A stretch of 64,000 bases of DNA from Candidatus Saccharimonadales bacterium (GCA_039928925.1 JBDSSF010000004.1:62001-126000), one strand, 5' to 3'. Shown: positions 45,991-54,955, counted from the stretch's first letter. Translations and numbers: made by a program. The notes: a model not told the origin generated them from the sequence alone.

Positions 45991-46683
45991 ATGCACGCAC
46001 TGCTTCGCACAATCGCCAAATGGTTGATGAAGTTGTATTTCAATGTTAAGGTCATCGGTCTGGAGAACATCCCGGCCTCTGGTCCTCTCATCGTGGCATC
46101 AAATCACCAGGCAGTTGTCGATTCGTACGCACTCCCTGCGTTTCTCGAACAGGATCTCATCTTTCTGTCCAAGAAAGAATATTTCGAGAAGCCAGGTATC
46201 CTGGGCGCACTACTCAGGTGGGCACTTACGGGGAGAGCCATTCCTGTTGATCGAGAAAGTGTCGTTGACGCTGTAGCCGCCTTTGGGAAGCTCGTTGAAG
46301 TGCTGAATAAAGGTGGTCGTATCGGTATACACCCCGAAGCTACCCGAGCACCACCCGGTGCAGTCTATAGGGGCAAAACTGGTGCGGTGAATATGGCGTG
46401 GAAATCCGGTGCACTCGTGCTTCCAGTGGCGATCATTGGGTCGCATCGTGCCAATAAACCTGGCCGTAGAATTCCACGCTTTCGTGCAAGGATCACGCTC
46501 ATTATCGGTCAGCCAATGACCTTTGCTCCTCCGATCATCTTCGGTAAACTGAAAGCGGCCCAGAAGCTGCAGCAAGAGACACAGACGCGTCATCTCATGC
46601 AGATGATTGCAAAGCTTGCTGGTTGGCTCTATGTCGATGAAGATGCCGGTGATGCAAAAGAGGCATTGTCGAAGGGTGAGTAA
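45991..46683 (+). CDS. 1-acylglycerol-3-phosphate O-acyltransferase-like (PlsC family)
   Basis: 230 aa. Motif I SNHQAVVDSYAL (HX4D), motif III region GIHPEATRAP in place of the usual F/PEGTR, and LVLPVAIIGSH as motif IV. An N-terminal hydrophobic helix anchors it to the membrane. It would acylate lysophosphatidic acid or scavenge host-derived lysolipids. AAAGGAG precedes the ATG. Codon use and GC are higher than in neighbours and it has its own flanking hairpins, like the genes at 44982, 52526 and 53777. Confidence 0.87.
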   Translation: MHALLRTIAKWLMKLYFNVKVIGLENIPASGPLIVASNHQAVVDSYALPAFLEQDLIFLSKKEYFEKPGILGALLRWALTGRAIPVDRESVVDAVAAFGKLVEVLNKGGRIGIHPEATRAPPGAVYRGKTGAVNMAWKSGALVLPVAIIGSHRANKPGRRIPRFRARITLIIGQPMTFAPPIIFGKLKAAQKLQQETQTRHLMQMIAKLAGWLYVDEDAGDAKEALSKGE

Positions 46684-46690
46684 GAGTGAG

Positions 46691-46722
46691 AGGTGGGGGC
46701 GACGATCCTGTTCGCCCTCACC
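46691..46722 (+). terminator. Hairpin after the PlsC-like gene
   Basis: AGGTGGGGGCGA pairs with TCGCCCTCACCT with one bulge and G-U pair; only a weak U-stretch follows. Confidence 0.5.
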
Positions 46723-46852
46723 TATTCACTTATATTTTAGAATTAATTACGTTTAACAAAGATTTAATCTGACAAACTTTGGCTTCCTAATTTTTCTTCC
46801 TCTAAAATTAACTGAATAAATATTCCTGACCCATATGCCTAGCTGGATACTG

Positions 46853-47809
46853 CTAGTTAAGCGTATTTTGTAAAACCTCACGAGCTTCGGTGGTGCTTGA
46901 ACTATGCATTAGTTGTTCGCGTAGTTCTGACGCCCCATCGAATTCTCGAATATATATCTTAAAGAATCTCTTAAGAGGTTCAAACTTACGTTCACCAATT
47001 TCGCTGGAGTATTTATCATGGAGATCGAGTTGTAAATTCAAAAGTGCAACGAGTTCTTCCCTGCTATGTTGTACTGGAGTCACTTCAAACGCAAATGGAT
47101 TATGAAAAATACCACGGCCAATCATGATTCCATCAATACCGTATTTTGCGACTAGTTCTTCACCATGTTGTCGGTCACGAATGTCACCATTAATAGTCAG
47201 AAGAGTCTGAGGTGCTATTTCATCACGAAGTTTTTTAATATCTGAAACAATTTCGAAATGTGCATCAACTTTGCTCATTTCTTTACGTGTTCGGAGGTGT
47301 ATTGTAAGGTTTACTATATCCTGACGCAGTATATGAGCCAGCCACTCATGCCACTCATCTGTACGGCTATAGCCTAAGCGTGTTTTTACGCTGACGGGTA
47401 GTCCAGATTTTTTTGCGCTAGCAATGAGCTGACTCGCAAGTTCTGGCTGTAGTATAAGCGCACTTCCAGCACCGCCTTTAACGACAGATTTATCGGGGCA
47501 TCCCATATTAATATCTATACCACTGTAGCCCTGCTTGGCAAGCCCCTTAGCCATTTGTTCAAACTGATCAGGTCGATTGCCCCATATTTGAGCAACCATG
47601 GGCTGCTCATCATCCGTAAACGCTAAACGGCTACGCGTACTGTGCGCACCTTTTTCACTACAATAACTTGCGGCGTTGGTAAATTCGGTAAAAAAGATAT
47701 CGGGTCGAGCTGCTGACGCTACGACGTGACGAAATACAACATCAGTGACTGCTTCCATAGGAGCAAGGATGAAAAATGGTTTTGGAAGTGTGTGCCAGAA
47801 GTTATTCAT
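46853..47809 (-). CDS. dus: tRNA-dihydrouridine synthase
   Basis: 318 aa. [15 protein letters not shown] is the FMN-binding start, [19 protein letters not shown] carries the catalytic Cys, VSVKTRLGY and TINGDI and [13 protein letters not shown] complete the TIM barrel, followed by a helical tRNA-binding domain. Reduces uridine to dihydrouridine in tRNA D-loops. Which Dus subtype is unclear. Confidence 0.95.
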   Translation of the reverse strand: MNNFWHTLPKPFFILAPMEAVTDVVFRHVVASAARPDIFFTEFTNAASYCSEKGAHSTRSRLAFTDDEQPMVAQIWGNRPDQFEQMAKGLAKQGYSGIDINMGCPDKSVVKGGAGSALILQPELASQLIASAKKSGLPVSVKTRLGYSRTDEWHEWLAHILRQDIVNLTIHLRTRKEMSKVDAHFEIVSDIKKLRDEIAPQTLLTINGDIRDRQHGEELVAKYGIDGIMIGRGIFHNPFAFEVTPVQHSREELVALLNLQLDLHDKYSSEIGERKFEPLKRFFKIYIREFDGASELREQLMHSSSTTEAREVLQNTLN

Positions 47810-47862
47810 ACTATTTTTACTCCGTTAATTATACCATGAGGTCAGAAAGCTATAAGGAAATG

Positions 47863-48106
47863 AAAAGACCATCGGAGTAAACTCGACGATGGTCAGAAGT
47901 TATTTTTACAAGACAGCCAGGGGGAACCCGGCGACACGGTGTGCGGGGGGCACACGTTCGCGGGGTTCCTCCCCTGGTCTGCCCCTCGTGGGGTCCACAC
48001 AATTCCGATATCCGCAGACTGGGGGGGGGGTAGTCTGAGAACTACGGCAGGGATTTCCCACTATCCGATAGGCTCAAAGAGCCAACCGGTGGTAAAAAGA
48101 AACTTA
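47863..48106 (-). ncRNA. Candidate structured RNA A (~243 nt) with C-rich loop
   Basis: A consensus promoter (48113-48141) is followed by sequence without a credible ORF and ends at a terminator: GACCATCG/CGATGGTC (47867-47874, 47887-47894) followed on the minus strand by TTTTC. Inside are a long GC hairpin (about 47911-47981) and a stem AGACT/AGTCT whose loop is a run of ten C (G10 on the plus strand, 48021-48030). I cannot match it to 6S, SRP, RNase P or tmRNA. Confidence 0.7.
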
Positions 48107-48112
48107 ATCTAT

Positions 48113-48141
48113 ATTATAGTCTGTTTTACTCGTAGTGTCAA
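48113..48141 (-). promoter_or_regulatory. Consensus promoter of RNA A
   Basis: On the minus strand TTGACA (48141-48136), 17-nt spacer, TATAAT (48118-48113): full match to the vegetative consensus. Confidence 0.9.
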
Positions 48142-48169
48142 GTACTAAATCGTATATTATACATGAAAT

Positions 48170-48431
48170 AAAAAACCCACCTGAATTTTGAGGTGAGGGG
48201 TTTTACGGCGGAGGCGACACCTGAGTATACGTAAGGACGGCATGTCCCCAGTATGTAGAGAGCGGCGGGCTCTCGTTCAGGTGTCTGCCTCCGCAGGAAG
48301 TAGTGATAATTGTTGGATCCGTCGGCGTGACGGAGATGCTCAAGAGCTTCCAAGAATCACTGATCCGATCGGTGTGAACGTGTTTTTGTTTTGTTTCTGC
48401 GGCTTGCAGGACGGACAAATGTTACGCACCT
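48170..48431 (-). ncRNA. Candidate structured RNA B (~260 nt)
   Basis: Begins after an extended -10 promoter (48438-48467) and ends at a strong terminator (CACCT/AGGTGGG with T6, about 48170-48204). The 3' half folds into a long helix, GCGGAGGC..ACACCTGA against TCAGGTGT..GCCTCCGC (48208-48224 with 48277-48294), that encloses a GAGAG/CTCTC hairpin. A 71-codon frame crosses it but looks like a by-product of the helix. Family unknown. Confidence 0.65.
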
Positions 48432-48437
48432 GAGACC

Positions 48438-48467
48438 ATGCTAGCACGAGCGGTATTGTTTCGTCAA
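48438..48467 (-). promoter_or_regulatory. Promoter of RNA B
   Basis: Minus strand TTGACG (48467-48462), 18-nt spacer, TAGCAT with TG one base upstream (extended -10). Confidence 0.65.
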
Positions 48468-48540
48468 TGATTTTTAAATTTTTGCAGTGTTACCACATCT
48501 CTCGCCTGACACAATAAAGATTATGTCGAGTGAGAGACGG

Positions 48541-49138
48541 ACAGGAGTAGTACAATTGAACCTGTTTTTTCGAGGTGTTCATGACTGGGTGCCATGATCC
48601 TACGTCCGTCACCTAAGTCAGCTGATCTTACTTGCGATCCCCGAAAGGAATGACCTCACGCAGGCAAGATTTTGCTTTCCTTCGAGCTTCTGCAGAACTC
48701 GGTTACCCCTGTCAATCTTCGAAAGATTTTTGAGGTAAGCGAAGTCAGATCCGTAGTTCGACTGGCAACTTGACGTACACATGCTACTCACCCCCTTACG
48801 GGAATTTGTAGGTCTTTGCAACGGTTGCTGCAAATTAACGCGCAGGTAAAACGGTTGGTGTCGGCGCTGCGGCGATCTATCGACCACCGCAGCGCCGCTC
48901 GGGCATGCTAACACACACATTTTTTCCCAAATCTAGTTTTGGTATGTGTGTAGCGGATAAGTCCCCGGGCGGAGGCTTCGAGCCTCACTCTACTCCCTTA
49001 CAGGAATTGAGTATTCAGACCATGAAGGTCACGCCGAGGTTGGGACTTTCGTCCACCCACTTTCATAGAAAGTGGAGCTTTTTATAATTACTACTCCTGT
49101 CAAAGTGCTCAACAAAATCATGTTCTGATCTTGGAGCC
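48541..49138 (-). ncRNA. Candidate large structured RNA C (~600 nt)
   Basis: Transcribed from the consensus promoter at 49145-49173. A perfect 12-bp pair, ACAGGAGTAGTA near the 5' end (49100-49089) and TACTACTCCTGT at the 3' end (48552-48541), closes the molecule. Inside are strong hairpins: CCACTTTC/GAAAGTGG (49057-49075), GAGGC/GCCTC (48972-48985), ACACACAT/ATGTGTGT (48913-48951), and GGCGCTGCGG/CCGCAGCGCC (48863-48896). The motif AATTCC-GTAAGGG occurs twice (48784-48806 and 48990-49008 on the plus strand). The RNase P and tmRNA signatures were searched for and not found. No clear U-run terminator; the 3' end may extend to ~48480. Confidence 0.65.
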
Positions 49139-49144
49139 TATATG

Positions 49145-49173
49145 ATTATAGGGCATTTACTAGTTATTGTCAA
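49145..49173 (-). promoter_or_regulatory. Consensus promoter of RNA C
   Basis: Minus strand TTGACA (49173-49168), 17-nt spacer, TATAAT (49150-49145). The -35 lies within the last codons of the helicase gene. Confidence 0.88.
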
Positions 49174-52100
49174 TAAGCCACTTTTCGAACGCGAGCATGC
49201 CCTTGTAGGTAGGTTCATATATTGAAGTATCTGGGAGATCAAGCGTTGTAATATGTTTCCATACGGCTTGGATGAGTTTTGTGAACAGTTCAAGCTCTTT
49301 AAATGTGCAGGTTGCCTCGAGCGCAAGTATCTCTCCATTTTGTGTAGGCTCGATAAACTGTAAGATTCCATTATCAACTGTATAGCCGCGGAAATCTCGA
49401 GAATACTCAATGAGCAGTTTGTAAAACATAAGTTGTTGTTTGTATTTGTGGAGCTTTATTTTTTCAAAATCTGTTTTACCAGTCCAACTTCTCGAAGGTT
49501 TACCTGTTTTGTAATCCGTGACAATAATTGTTTTTTCATAAATATCAACAAGGTCGAGTGACCCAGTCAGGTGTGCATCTCCAACCATAACGTGTTGGCC
49601 CGCAAAACTAAGTTCAGTTTTTTGAGATGGTGTAAAAGAGATATATTTCTGATCAAGAAATGTCTGTAACGCATCACTACCCTTTTGTAGATAAGTCGCA
49701 AAATCTGTGGGACTTAAATATTGGGCAGTTAGATTCTTCTCAAAATCATGTAAAATATCTTCAACAGCTCGGTGATTGCCTGTTGCCAGTAAATGAGAGT
49801 GTGTATGATGAAGTGTTGCGTGGATAGCTGATCCATAGCTTGCGCTCGGGCTTTTTGCTTGCGGGAAACGCAAGATATTATTTAATAGAAACATCTCAGG
49901 TCCTCCACGAGTGACATCGAGAAAGTTATTAAGATGTGTGGCGCTTAGCTTGTAGTATTCTAAAGCCGGCAGTAGTAATTCTTTCATGGTAGCGTTCTTA
50001 ACTGAAACAACGGGAAGATACCAGCGAAGTGCTGCTGCAGACTCGAGTGATCCTACATCTTGCTCCAGAGTTGGTATAACTGCCTTCCAAGTCGAACCTG
50101 CAAGAAAGCTAGCTCTTAGTGTATCCTTGCCGTTATCATCAGATGTACTGTAGCTAATTATCAGTTGCTTCTTTGCGCGTGTCATCGCAACGAAAAACAA
50201 TCGAAGTCGGTCGTCAAGGTCCCCACCGGATGCCTGAATTGGTAAGTTTTCCGGATAGCTTATAAGTCTACTTCGACTTCGAACTCGCTCACCCCATGCG
50301 GTATCTATTGCGCCTATTATATATACATGGTCAAATTCTTGACCTTTTGATTTATGAGCCGTCATTAGATTGACGGCACTATCAACAATATCACTATGAG
50401 GTCTAATGCTTGTAATCATGCTTCCAAGTCCACGGTGAAGCTCAATAAATTCAATAAATGAACGAAGATCTGCCTGCTTTTGTGGTTGATATTCACGTAG
50501 TTTTGTCCGAATTGTACGCAGTGATTCAAGATATGTTAAGTATTCATCTGGATTGCTAGTTCGCTTTTCTTCGCTAAAAAAATATGCGTAGAGTGGTGAC
50601 CTAAACTCATCGGTTCTTGCCGCATTATTAGGTGTACCAATAATATTATCTAGTAATTGCTCAAGCGGCATATTTGGGACATATGTTGCCTGTGTTATAA
50701 GCCATCTATGGAGTTCAAGGAAATCAGGAGTTGTTGCCATAACTTCCATCCAGCTTTGGTGGCTATTGTTTGCAGATAAACTAAGTCGCCATATATCTAT
50801 AGGATCAATAGCAAACGCAGGGTGTGTCAAAAGCTCAGCTAGAAGTGCGTTCACCTTGTCATGCTGTCCTTCAAATAATAAAATTATAATTCTTGCGAGA
50901 CGCTCTACTGTGATAACAACATCTAAATCAAGCACATTGTCGCGGCGTTCGTAATTAACATTAATCCCCTTTTTTGCAAAGTAAGGCAAAAGAGCAATAA
51001 TTTCATGATGACGACGGGCTAAGACTGCGATTGATGATGGTGATACACCAGAATTTATTATTTCTTCAATACTACTCACAAGTTGGCCGCGTTCATCACT
51101 TACGGTTCCGAGTTCAATTAATTCCGTCTTACTTTTACTATCAGAAATATGCGCAGTTAAGGTCTTATCTAGCTTTGTATCGTAGTTCTCGAGCCTGCCG
51201 TGACCTTGCGTAATAATATCGCGGGCATGCGCTAAGATAACAGCAGTCGAACGATAATTGTCGGTAAGAGTAATTTGTTTTTGAGTTGGAAAATTCTCAC
51301 CAAAATGAATAATATTACCAATCTCTGCACCCTGGAAACTGTATATGGCTTGATCATCATCGCCCACGACTAAGATATTTGGCTCGCTATCAACCGCTTC
51401 ACTATTTGTTAAATTATACAGAATACGCATCTGTGCCATATTTGTATCCTGGAATTCATCTACCATGATGTACTGATGTTTTTCCTGAAGATTGAAACGC
51501 AGCTCTGGGAATACTTCCATGGCATGAACAACGCGAAGAATCATGTCATCAAAATCATATAATTCCGACTCCTGCATTCTTGCAAGATATTGATAGTATA
51601 TAAAGCTGACAGAACGCAGCTTAATTTGACGATCGCGTGATTTTAATACGAACTCACCGCGCTCATTTTTCTTAAGCCATTCATTTTTCCAAGCTGTGAG
51701 TGCTTTTGTGGAATTATCATCTTGAGAGCTGTGTATAGCAAGCTCTAAACTATCAATCAGAGTTCGATTGAGCGGACTAATATTTGGTAAGTTAATTTTA
51801 CTTGTAATGTTGCGAATTGGTTCAATTATTTTTTGTAATTCACTTGCTGTTGTCTTGCTAATACGTGAGTCAAATACAGAAGCAAGTAGCGGCTCAGCAG
51901 TATCTATGACTACATCGTTAGCGGCTAGCACTTCAAGGAGCTCGTCACTTGTGAGCCCGCTTTTTTTAAGTTCTGAAATAGTAGTTAGTGTATCCTGGAG
52001 ATGAGTATATTCACCATTCATTTTGCTTGCTAAAGGATTATTGTACTCAAGCTCATTGAATATTCCTCGCAGTAACTCATAGCTACTTAACTCATCGGCT

Positions 52101-52438
52101 GCACGAAAATTAGCGCCGTGATAAAAAAACTGTGCATTTTGATTCATCACTTCAGCTCCGAAGTTATGGAACGTGTGGATTGCGACACGATAGGCATCTT
52201 TACCGATGATCTGTACGAGTCGTTGGCGCATTGCAGAAGCGCCACTATCTGTAAATGTTAAACAGAGAATATTTTCAGGTAGCACATCAGTCTTTTTGAG
52301 GATATTTGCCGCACGCATAGAAAGTAGTTCAGTTTTACCAGTGCCAGGCCCCGCTATAACCATAACAGGGCCTTCGATTGTATCGACGGCTTGTTTCTGT
52401 GCTGAGTTTAGGTGGCTATAGCGTGAGTTAAAATCCAT
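49160..52438 (-). CDS. UvrD/Rep-type superfamily 1 helicase with C-terminal PD-(D/E)xK nuclease domain
   Basis: 1092 aa. Motif I VIAGPGTGKTELL, Walker B YIMVDEFQDTNMAQ, VVGDDDQAIYSFQGAE, LTDNYRST, AHKSKGQEFDHVYI and FFVAMTRAKKQL define the UvrD helicase core (~1-740). The last ~250 residues hold a RecB-like nuclease with GSLDLVDIYEKTIIVTDYKTGKPS. It resembles AddA/RecB-type or Cas4-fused repair helicases and likely processes DNA ends, perhaps in uptake or recombination. Start ATG 52438 is preferred over 52447 because CATAAT (52446-52451) lies exactly 7 nt upstream. No AddB partner in the window. Confidence 0.94.
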   Translation of the reverse strand: MDFNSRYSHLNSAQKQAVDTIEGPVMVIAGPGTGKTELLSMRAANILKKTDVLPENILCLTFTDSGASAMRQRLVQIIGKDAYRVAIHTFHNFGAEVMNQNAQFFYHGANFRAADELSSYELLRGIFNELEYNNPLASKMNGEYTHLQDTLTTISELKKSGLTSDELLEVLAANDVVIDTAEPLLASVFDSRISKTTASELQKIIEPIRNITSKINLPNISPLNRTLIDSLELAIHSSQDDNSTKALTAWKNEWLKKNERGEFVLKSRDRQIKLRSVSFIYYQYLARMQESELYDFDDMILRVVHAMEVFPELRFNLQEKHQYIMVDEFQDTNMAQMRILYNLTNSEAVDSEPNILVVGDDDQAIYSFQGAEIGNIIHFGENFPTQKQITLTDNYRSTAVILAHARDIITQGHGRLENYDTKLDKTLTAHISDSKSKTELIELGTVSDERGQLVSSIEEIINSGVSPSSIAVLARRHHEIIALLPYFAKKGINVNYERRDNVLDLDVVITVERLARIIILLFEGQHDKVNALLAELLTHPAFAIDPIDIWRLSLSANNSHQSWMEVMATTPDFLELHRWLITQATYVPNMPLEQLLDNIIGTPNNAARTDEFRSPLYAYFFSEEKRTSNPDEYLTYLESLRTIRTKLREYQPQKQADLRSFIEFIELHRGLGSMITSIRPHSDIVDSAVNLMTAHKSKGQEFDHVYIIGAIDTAWGERVRSRSRLISYPENLPIQASGGDLDDRLRLFFVAMTRAKKQLIISYSTSDDNGKDTLRASFLAGSTWKAVIPTLEQDVGSLESAAALRWYLPVVSVKNATMKELLLPALEYYKLSATHLNNFLDVTRGGPEMFLLNNILRFPQAKSPSASYGSAIHATLHHTHSHLLATGNHRAVEDILHDFEKNLTAQYLSPTDFATYLQKGSDALQTFLDQKYISFTPSQKTELSFAGQHVMVGDAHLTGSLDLVDIYEKTIIVTDYKTGKPSRSWTGKTDFEKIKLHKYKQQLMFYKLLIEYSRDFRGYTVDNGILQFIEPTQNGEILALEATCTFKELELFTKLIQAVWKHITTLDLPDTSIYEPTYKGMLAFEKWLIDNN

Positions 52439-52478
52439 TACATCCATTATGTCACATTCAAGGCCGGTGGTATAAAAT

Positions 52479-52521
52479 GCGAAAACCCCGCCACCCCTTT
52501 CGGAGCGGCGAAGGTTTTCGC
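52479..52521. terminator. Terminator between ICMT-like and helicase genes
   Basis: GCGAAAACC (52479-52487) pairs with GGTTTTCGC (52513-52521), with further GCC/GGC pairing inside. Confidence 0.75.
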
Positions 52522-52525
52522 GGCT

Positions 52526-53122
52526 CTACGAGCGGGTAGCGGGGGGTGATCCCTGGCGAATTCTCGGCAGCAATCGTCCAGTCTTTGTCATATAGCCGCG
52601 GTAGCTAACGATTCGAGAGTACAATATACCCTCCTCGCCCCCTATCCGACTCATGAATCCAACTCCCAAGACGACACCTGCGAGTAGATACCACACACTG
52701 AACGCTGTCATCCCGATCCCGATCCCGGATACCAACATCCCGAAATACATCGGATGCCGAATATATCGATATGGACCAGTCGTGACAAGCTTGTGGTTTT
52801 TGTAGATACCGATACCACCTACCCAGCCGCGCCTTCCGAGCGCGACTTTTGCACACACACTTAGACATAGCCCACTAACGATGAATGCGAGACCCAAGAA
52901 TCGGATCAAGACCCAGTCATCAGTTGGCTTGTTCTTGAGTGTCATCATCCCGATGATCCATAGAATCATCGATAGGATCTGAGCCATGCATACTGCAGGC
53001 GGATCACTCGTGAGCCTTCCACTGCAGAGGTCCTTTTTTGGACGAGGGCGACCAGTAGCGAGCAGCAGTACTCCATATACCAGGATATATCCTGGAAATG
53101 AGAGTAAAGCAAGTAGGTGCAT
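52526..53122 (-). CDS. Isoprenylcysteine carboxyl methyltransferase (ICMT/PEMT)-family membrane protein
   Basis: 198 aa with five hydrophobic segments and the family motif LVTTGPYRYIRHPMYFGML, which binds S-adenosylmethionine; a GEEG-like Glu pair (IGGEEGILYS) follows as in ICMT proteins. Bacterial members methylate lipids or small hydrophobic acceptors and the acceptor here is unknown. ATG 53122 has CGGAG seven nt upstream. GC is high relative to neighbours, with a private terminator. Confidence 0.85.
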   Translation of the reverse strand: MHLLALLSFPGYILVYGVLLLATGRPRPKKDLCSGRLTSDPPAVCMAQILSMILWIIGMMTLKNKPTDDWVLIRFLGLAFIVSGLCLSVCAKVALGRRGWVGGIGIYKNHKLVTTGPYRYIRHPMYFGMLVSGIGIGMTAFSVWYLLAGVVLGVGFMSRIGGEEGILYSRIVSYRGYMTKTGRLLPRIRQGSPPATRS

Positions 53123-53241
53123 GACAACTCCGTTCAGTAGAGCGAGCGTGGCATAGATTGTTTATATCATATAAGTGACATATTTACAATATTAATTGAT
53201 GCATTATGTATCCTAGTGAAGAGTGGTACAATAAAAACAAT

Positions 53242-53730
53242 ATGAACGATGAAATTTTTGATGATATGGCCGTTGAAAGACTTGCTAAAGAGAAGTTTGG
53301 CTTAGACGTTGATATAGACCAGGTCATTGTTCGTCAAGTAATGGTGAGTCATACGACGATGGCAACCGTATTGTTAACTAAGAAAAAGCAATTATTCGTA
53401 TATATAACGGGTCATTCTCGCCTTCTACTTAGTGATGTAAAGAAGATAGTCACCCGCATGGGTTTTCATGCGGAATTATACATTCCACCAAAAAATCGTC
53501 CAGACTACTTTGATATTATAGGAAGAGAAAAATTTCGTGATGTGTTTCCTGGTCGTGGACATGTTACTAACGAAGATATTATTTTTTATCGAACATTAGC
53601 TCCGTATAATCCCGCAATGGTTCTCATTAGTGAGGTGAAGAATGGTGAAATATATCAATACGATAGCGACAGCAAGGGCGGCTGGCGCGTTGCAGCTAAA
53701 TTTGCTTATCGACGCATTAAAACAAGCTAA
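53242..53730 (+). CDS. Conserved hypothetical protein
   Basis: 162 aa from ATG 53242, with TACAAT 9 nt upstream. Compact alpha/beta pattern: VIVRQVMVSHTTMATVLLT, LFVYITGHSRLLLSDVKKIV, HAELYIPPKNRPDYF, FPGRGHVTNEDIIFYRTL. The ITGHSRL and PGRGH segments look conserved-site-like, but I cannot assign a family or activity. Convergent with the MFS gene across a shared terminator. Confidence 0.65.
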   Translation: MNDEIFDDMAVERLAKEKFGLDVDIDQVIVRQVMVSHTTMATVLLTKKKQLFVYITGHSRLLLSDVKKIVTRMGFHAELYIPPKNRPDYFDIIGREKFRDVFPGRGHVTNEDIIFYRTLAPYNPAMVLISEVKNGEIYQYDSDSKGGWRVAAKFAYRRIKTS

Positions 53731-53741
53731 AAACATGAAAT

Positions 53742-53769
53742 ACCCGGGGAAGAAATGAGTTCCCCGGGT
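53742..53769. terminator. Bidirectional terminator
   Basis: ACCCGGGGAA (53742-53751) and TTCCCCGGGT (53760-53769) form a perfect 10-bp stem between the convergent genes. Confidence 0.85.
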
Positions 53770-53776
53770 TATTCGT

Positions 53777-54955
53777 TCACTTCGATTCAAGGGTATATAG
53801 TCGGCGTGACGCAATAAAAACCATTGGTGAAAAGATAAGGATTGTCGCGACCATTGTTAGACGAATATCCAATACACCAACGAGCCCAACTATCCACACG
53901 AGTGGAATGTAGAGGAGCTGCGACACCGATCCTGCCAGTGATCCAACCGATGCCTGTGTTGTTGATGGTGCATGGAGCTGTATCATAGGCATCGTAATTG
54001 ATCCAAGCCAACCCTGAGCAAGCCCAAGTCCAGCATAGAGCCATATCGTGATAAGAGAGAGATGAATACTCATCACGCTCAAGGCAGATAGTACTACTAT
54101 GTTTGGCCACATAAATCGTTTCCATTCACACAGTCGCATGCTCCATTTTCTGGCAATAACCCCGCCAATAGCCACCATTGCAGCATTTAGTGCCCAGCCA
54201 ATTGCAACGATTTTTAACGGCACGCCCGCAGTTAGCATTAGTGGTGTGAGTGCCCAAATCATTACATGAGTAATTTTTTGTCCAACCGCATGCGCTGCAA
54301 TAAGCCACCGAAGCCTTTCGTCCCGCAAGCTCACCATCGTGAGATGCGTCATGTCGCGAAACGGATTACGATGAATGCTTACGAAACGCTCACCATCCTC
54401 TCGAATAATGAGTGACAATATCCCACCGAATACGTATGGTCCAGCCGAGATGAGAATCGCCGTACGAGGTGACACTGCTGCAACTGCACCACCGATGAGT
54501 ACCACTATGATTTGGGCTAGTGGCTTGTAGATCGTTAGCATAGCATTCTCTGATCGCAGACGCCTACCTGTTGAATCAAACCGCTGGCAATATGCATACA
54601 GCAGCGCTCCGTCAGAACCATGACTAAATGCAAGGCTTATGCCGATGATAATCTCCGCGATTATTACATCACGAAAACTATGAGCTTGAGAATAAAATAT
54701 AAACCCAAGTGCCGCACCGCTGTCCCCAAATGCGTTGCAAAACTTTCTACTGAAACGGTCTGCAATCCATCCTGTCGGTATGTTGAGTGTCAAAAGAGCG
54801 ACCGTAAACAGTGCTTGACTGAGGCCGATTTGACTTTGATCCATTCCAATCGAATGGTAGAACGGTACCATTATTGATATCGATGCTAACGTATTTGTTG
54901 CAACGATTTCAACACGTAGCAGTCGAAGACTTGTAGTATAACTGGTCATCGGCAT
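53777..54955 (-). CDS. MFS transporter
   Basis: 392 aa, about twelve TMs in two six-helix halves, with the MFS motif-A-like segment after TM2, NIPTGWIADRFSRKFC. A proton-driven efflux or uptake permease; an efflux role (drug or toxic compound) is favoured because its leader (55068-55219) has the architecture of a ribosome-stalling attenuator. ATG 54955 with GAGAAAGG upstream. Base composition is higher in GC than the resident genes, consistent with acquisition by transfer. Substrate unknown. Confidence 0.9.
   Translation of the reverse strand: MPMTSYTTSLRLLRVEIVATNTLASISIMVPFYHSIGMDQSQIGLSQALFTVALLTLNIPTGWIADRFSRKFCNAFGDSGAALGFIFYSQAHSFRDVIIAEIIIGISLAFSHGSDGALLYAYCQRFDSTGRRLRSENAMLTIYKPLAQIIVVLIGGAVAAVSPRTAILISAGPYVFGGILSLIIREDGERFVSIHRNPFRDMTHLTMVSLRDERLRWLIAAHAVGQKITHVMIWALTPLMLTAGVPLKIVAIGWALNAAMVAIGGVIARKWSMRLCEWKRFMWPNIVVLSALSVMSIHLSLITIWLYAGLGLAQGWLGSITMPMIQLHAPSTTQASVGSLAGSVSQLLYIPLVWIVGLVGVLDIRLTMVATILIFSPMVFIASRRLYTLESK

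Noticed and set aside
47940-48060. Group I or II intron or riboswitch in the GC-rich region
   Set aside because: No intron core motifs, and no downstream gene in the right orientation for a riboswitch.
48203-48418. 71-codon minus-strand ORF over RNA B
   Set aside because: It crosses the two arms of a long helix, has no SD and no recognisable protein pattern. RNA is the simpler explanation.
48618-48920. 100-codon minus-strand ORF within RNA C
   Set aside because: Runs through several strong hairpins, odd amino-acid composition, no start signal.
48480-49140. RNase P RNA or tmRNA
   Set aside because: The GAAAGUCC segment at 49041-49050 and the closing helix suggested RNase P, but the 3' ACAGAA-type core and the GGUAAGAG region were not found. 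No tRNA-like ends or Ala-Ala-stop tag for tmRNA were found either. Not excluded, just unsupported.
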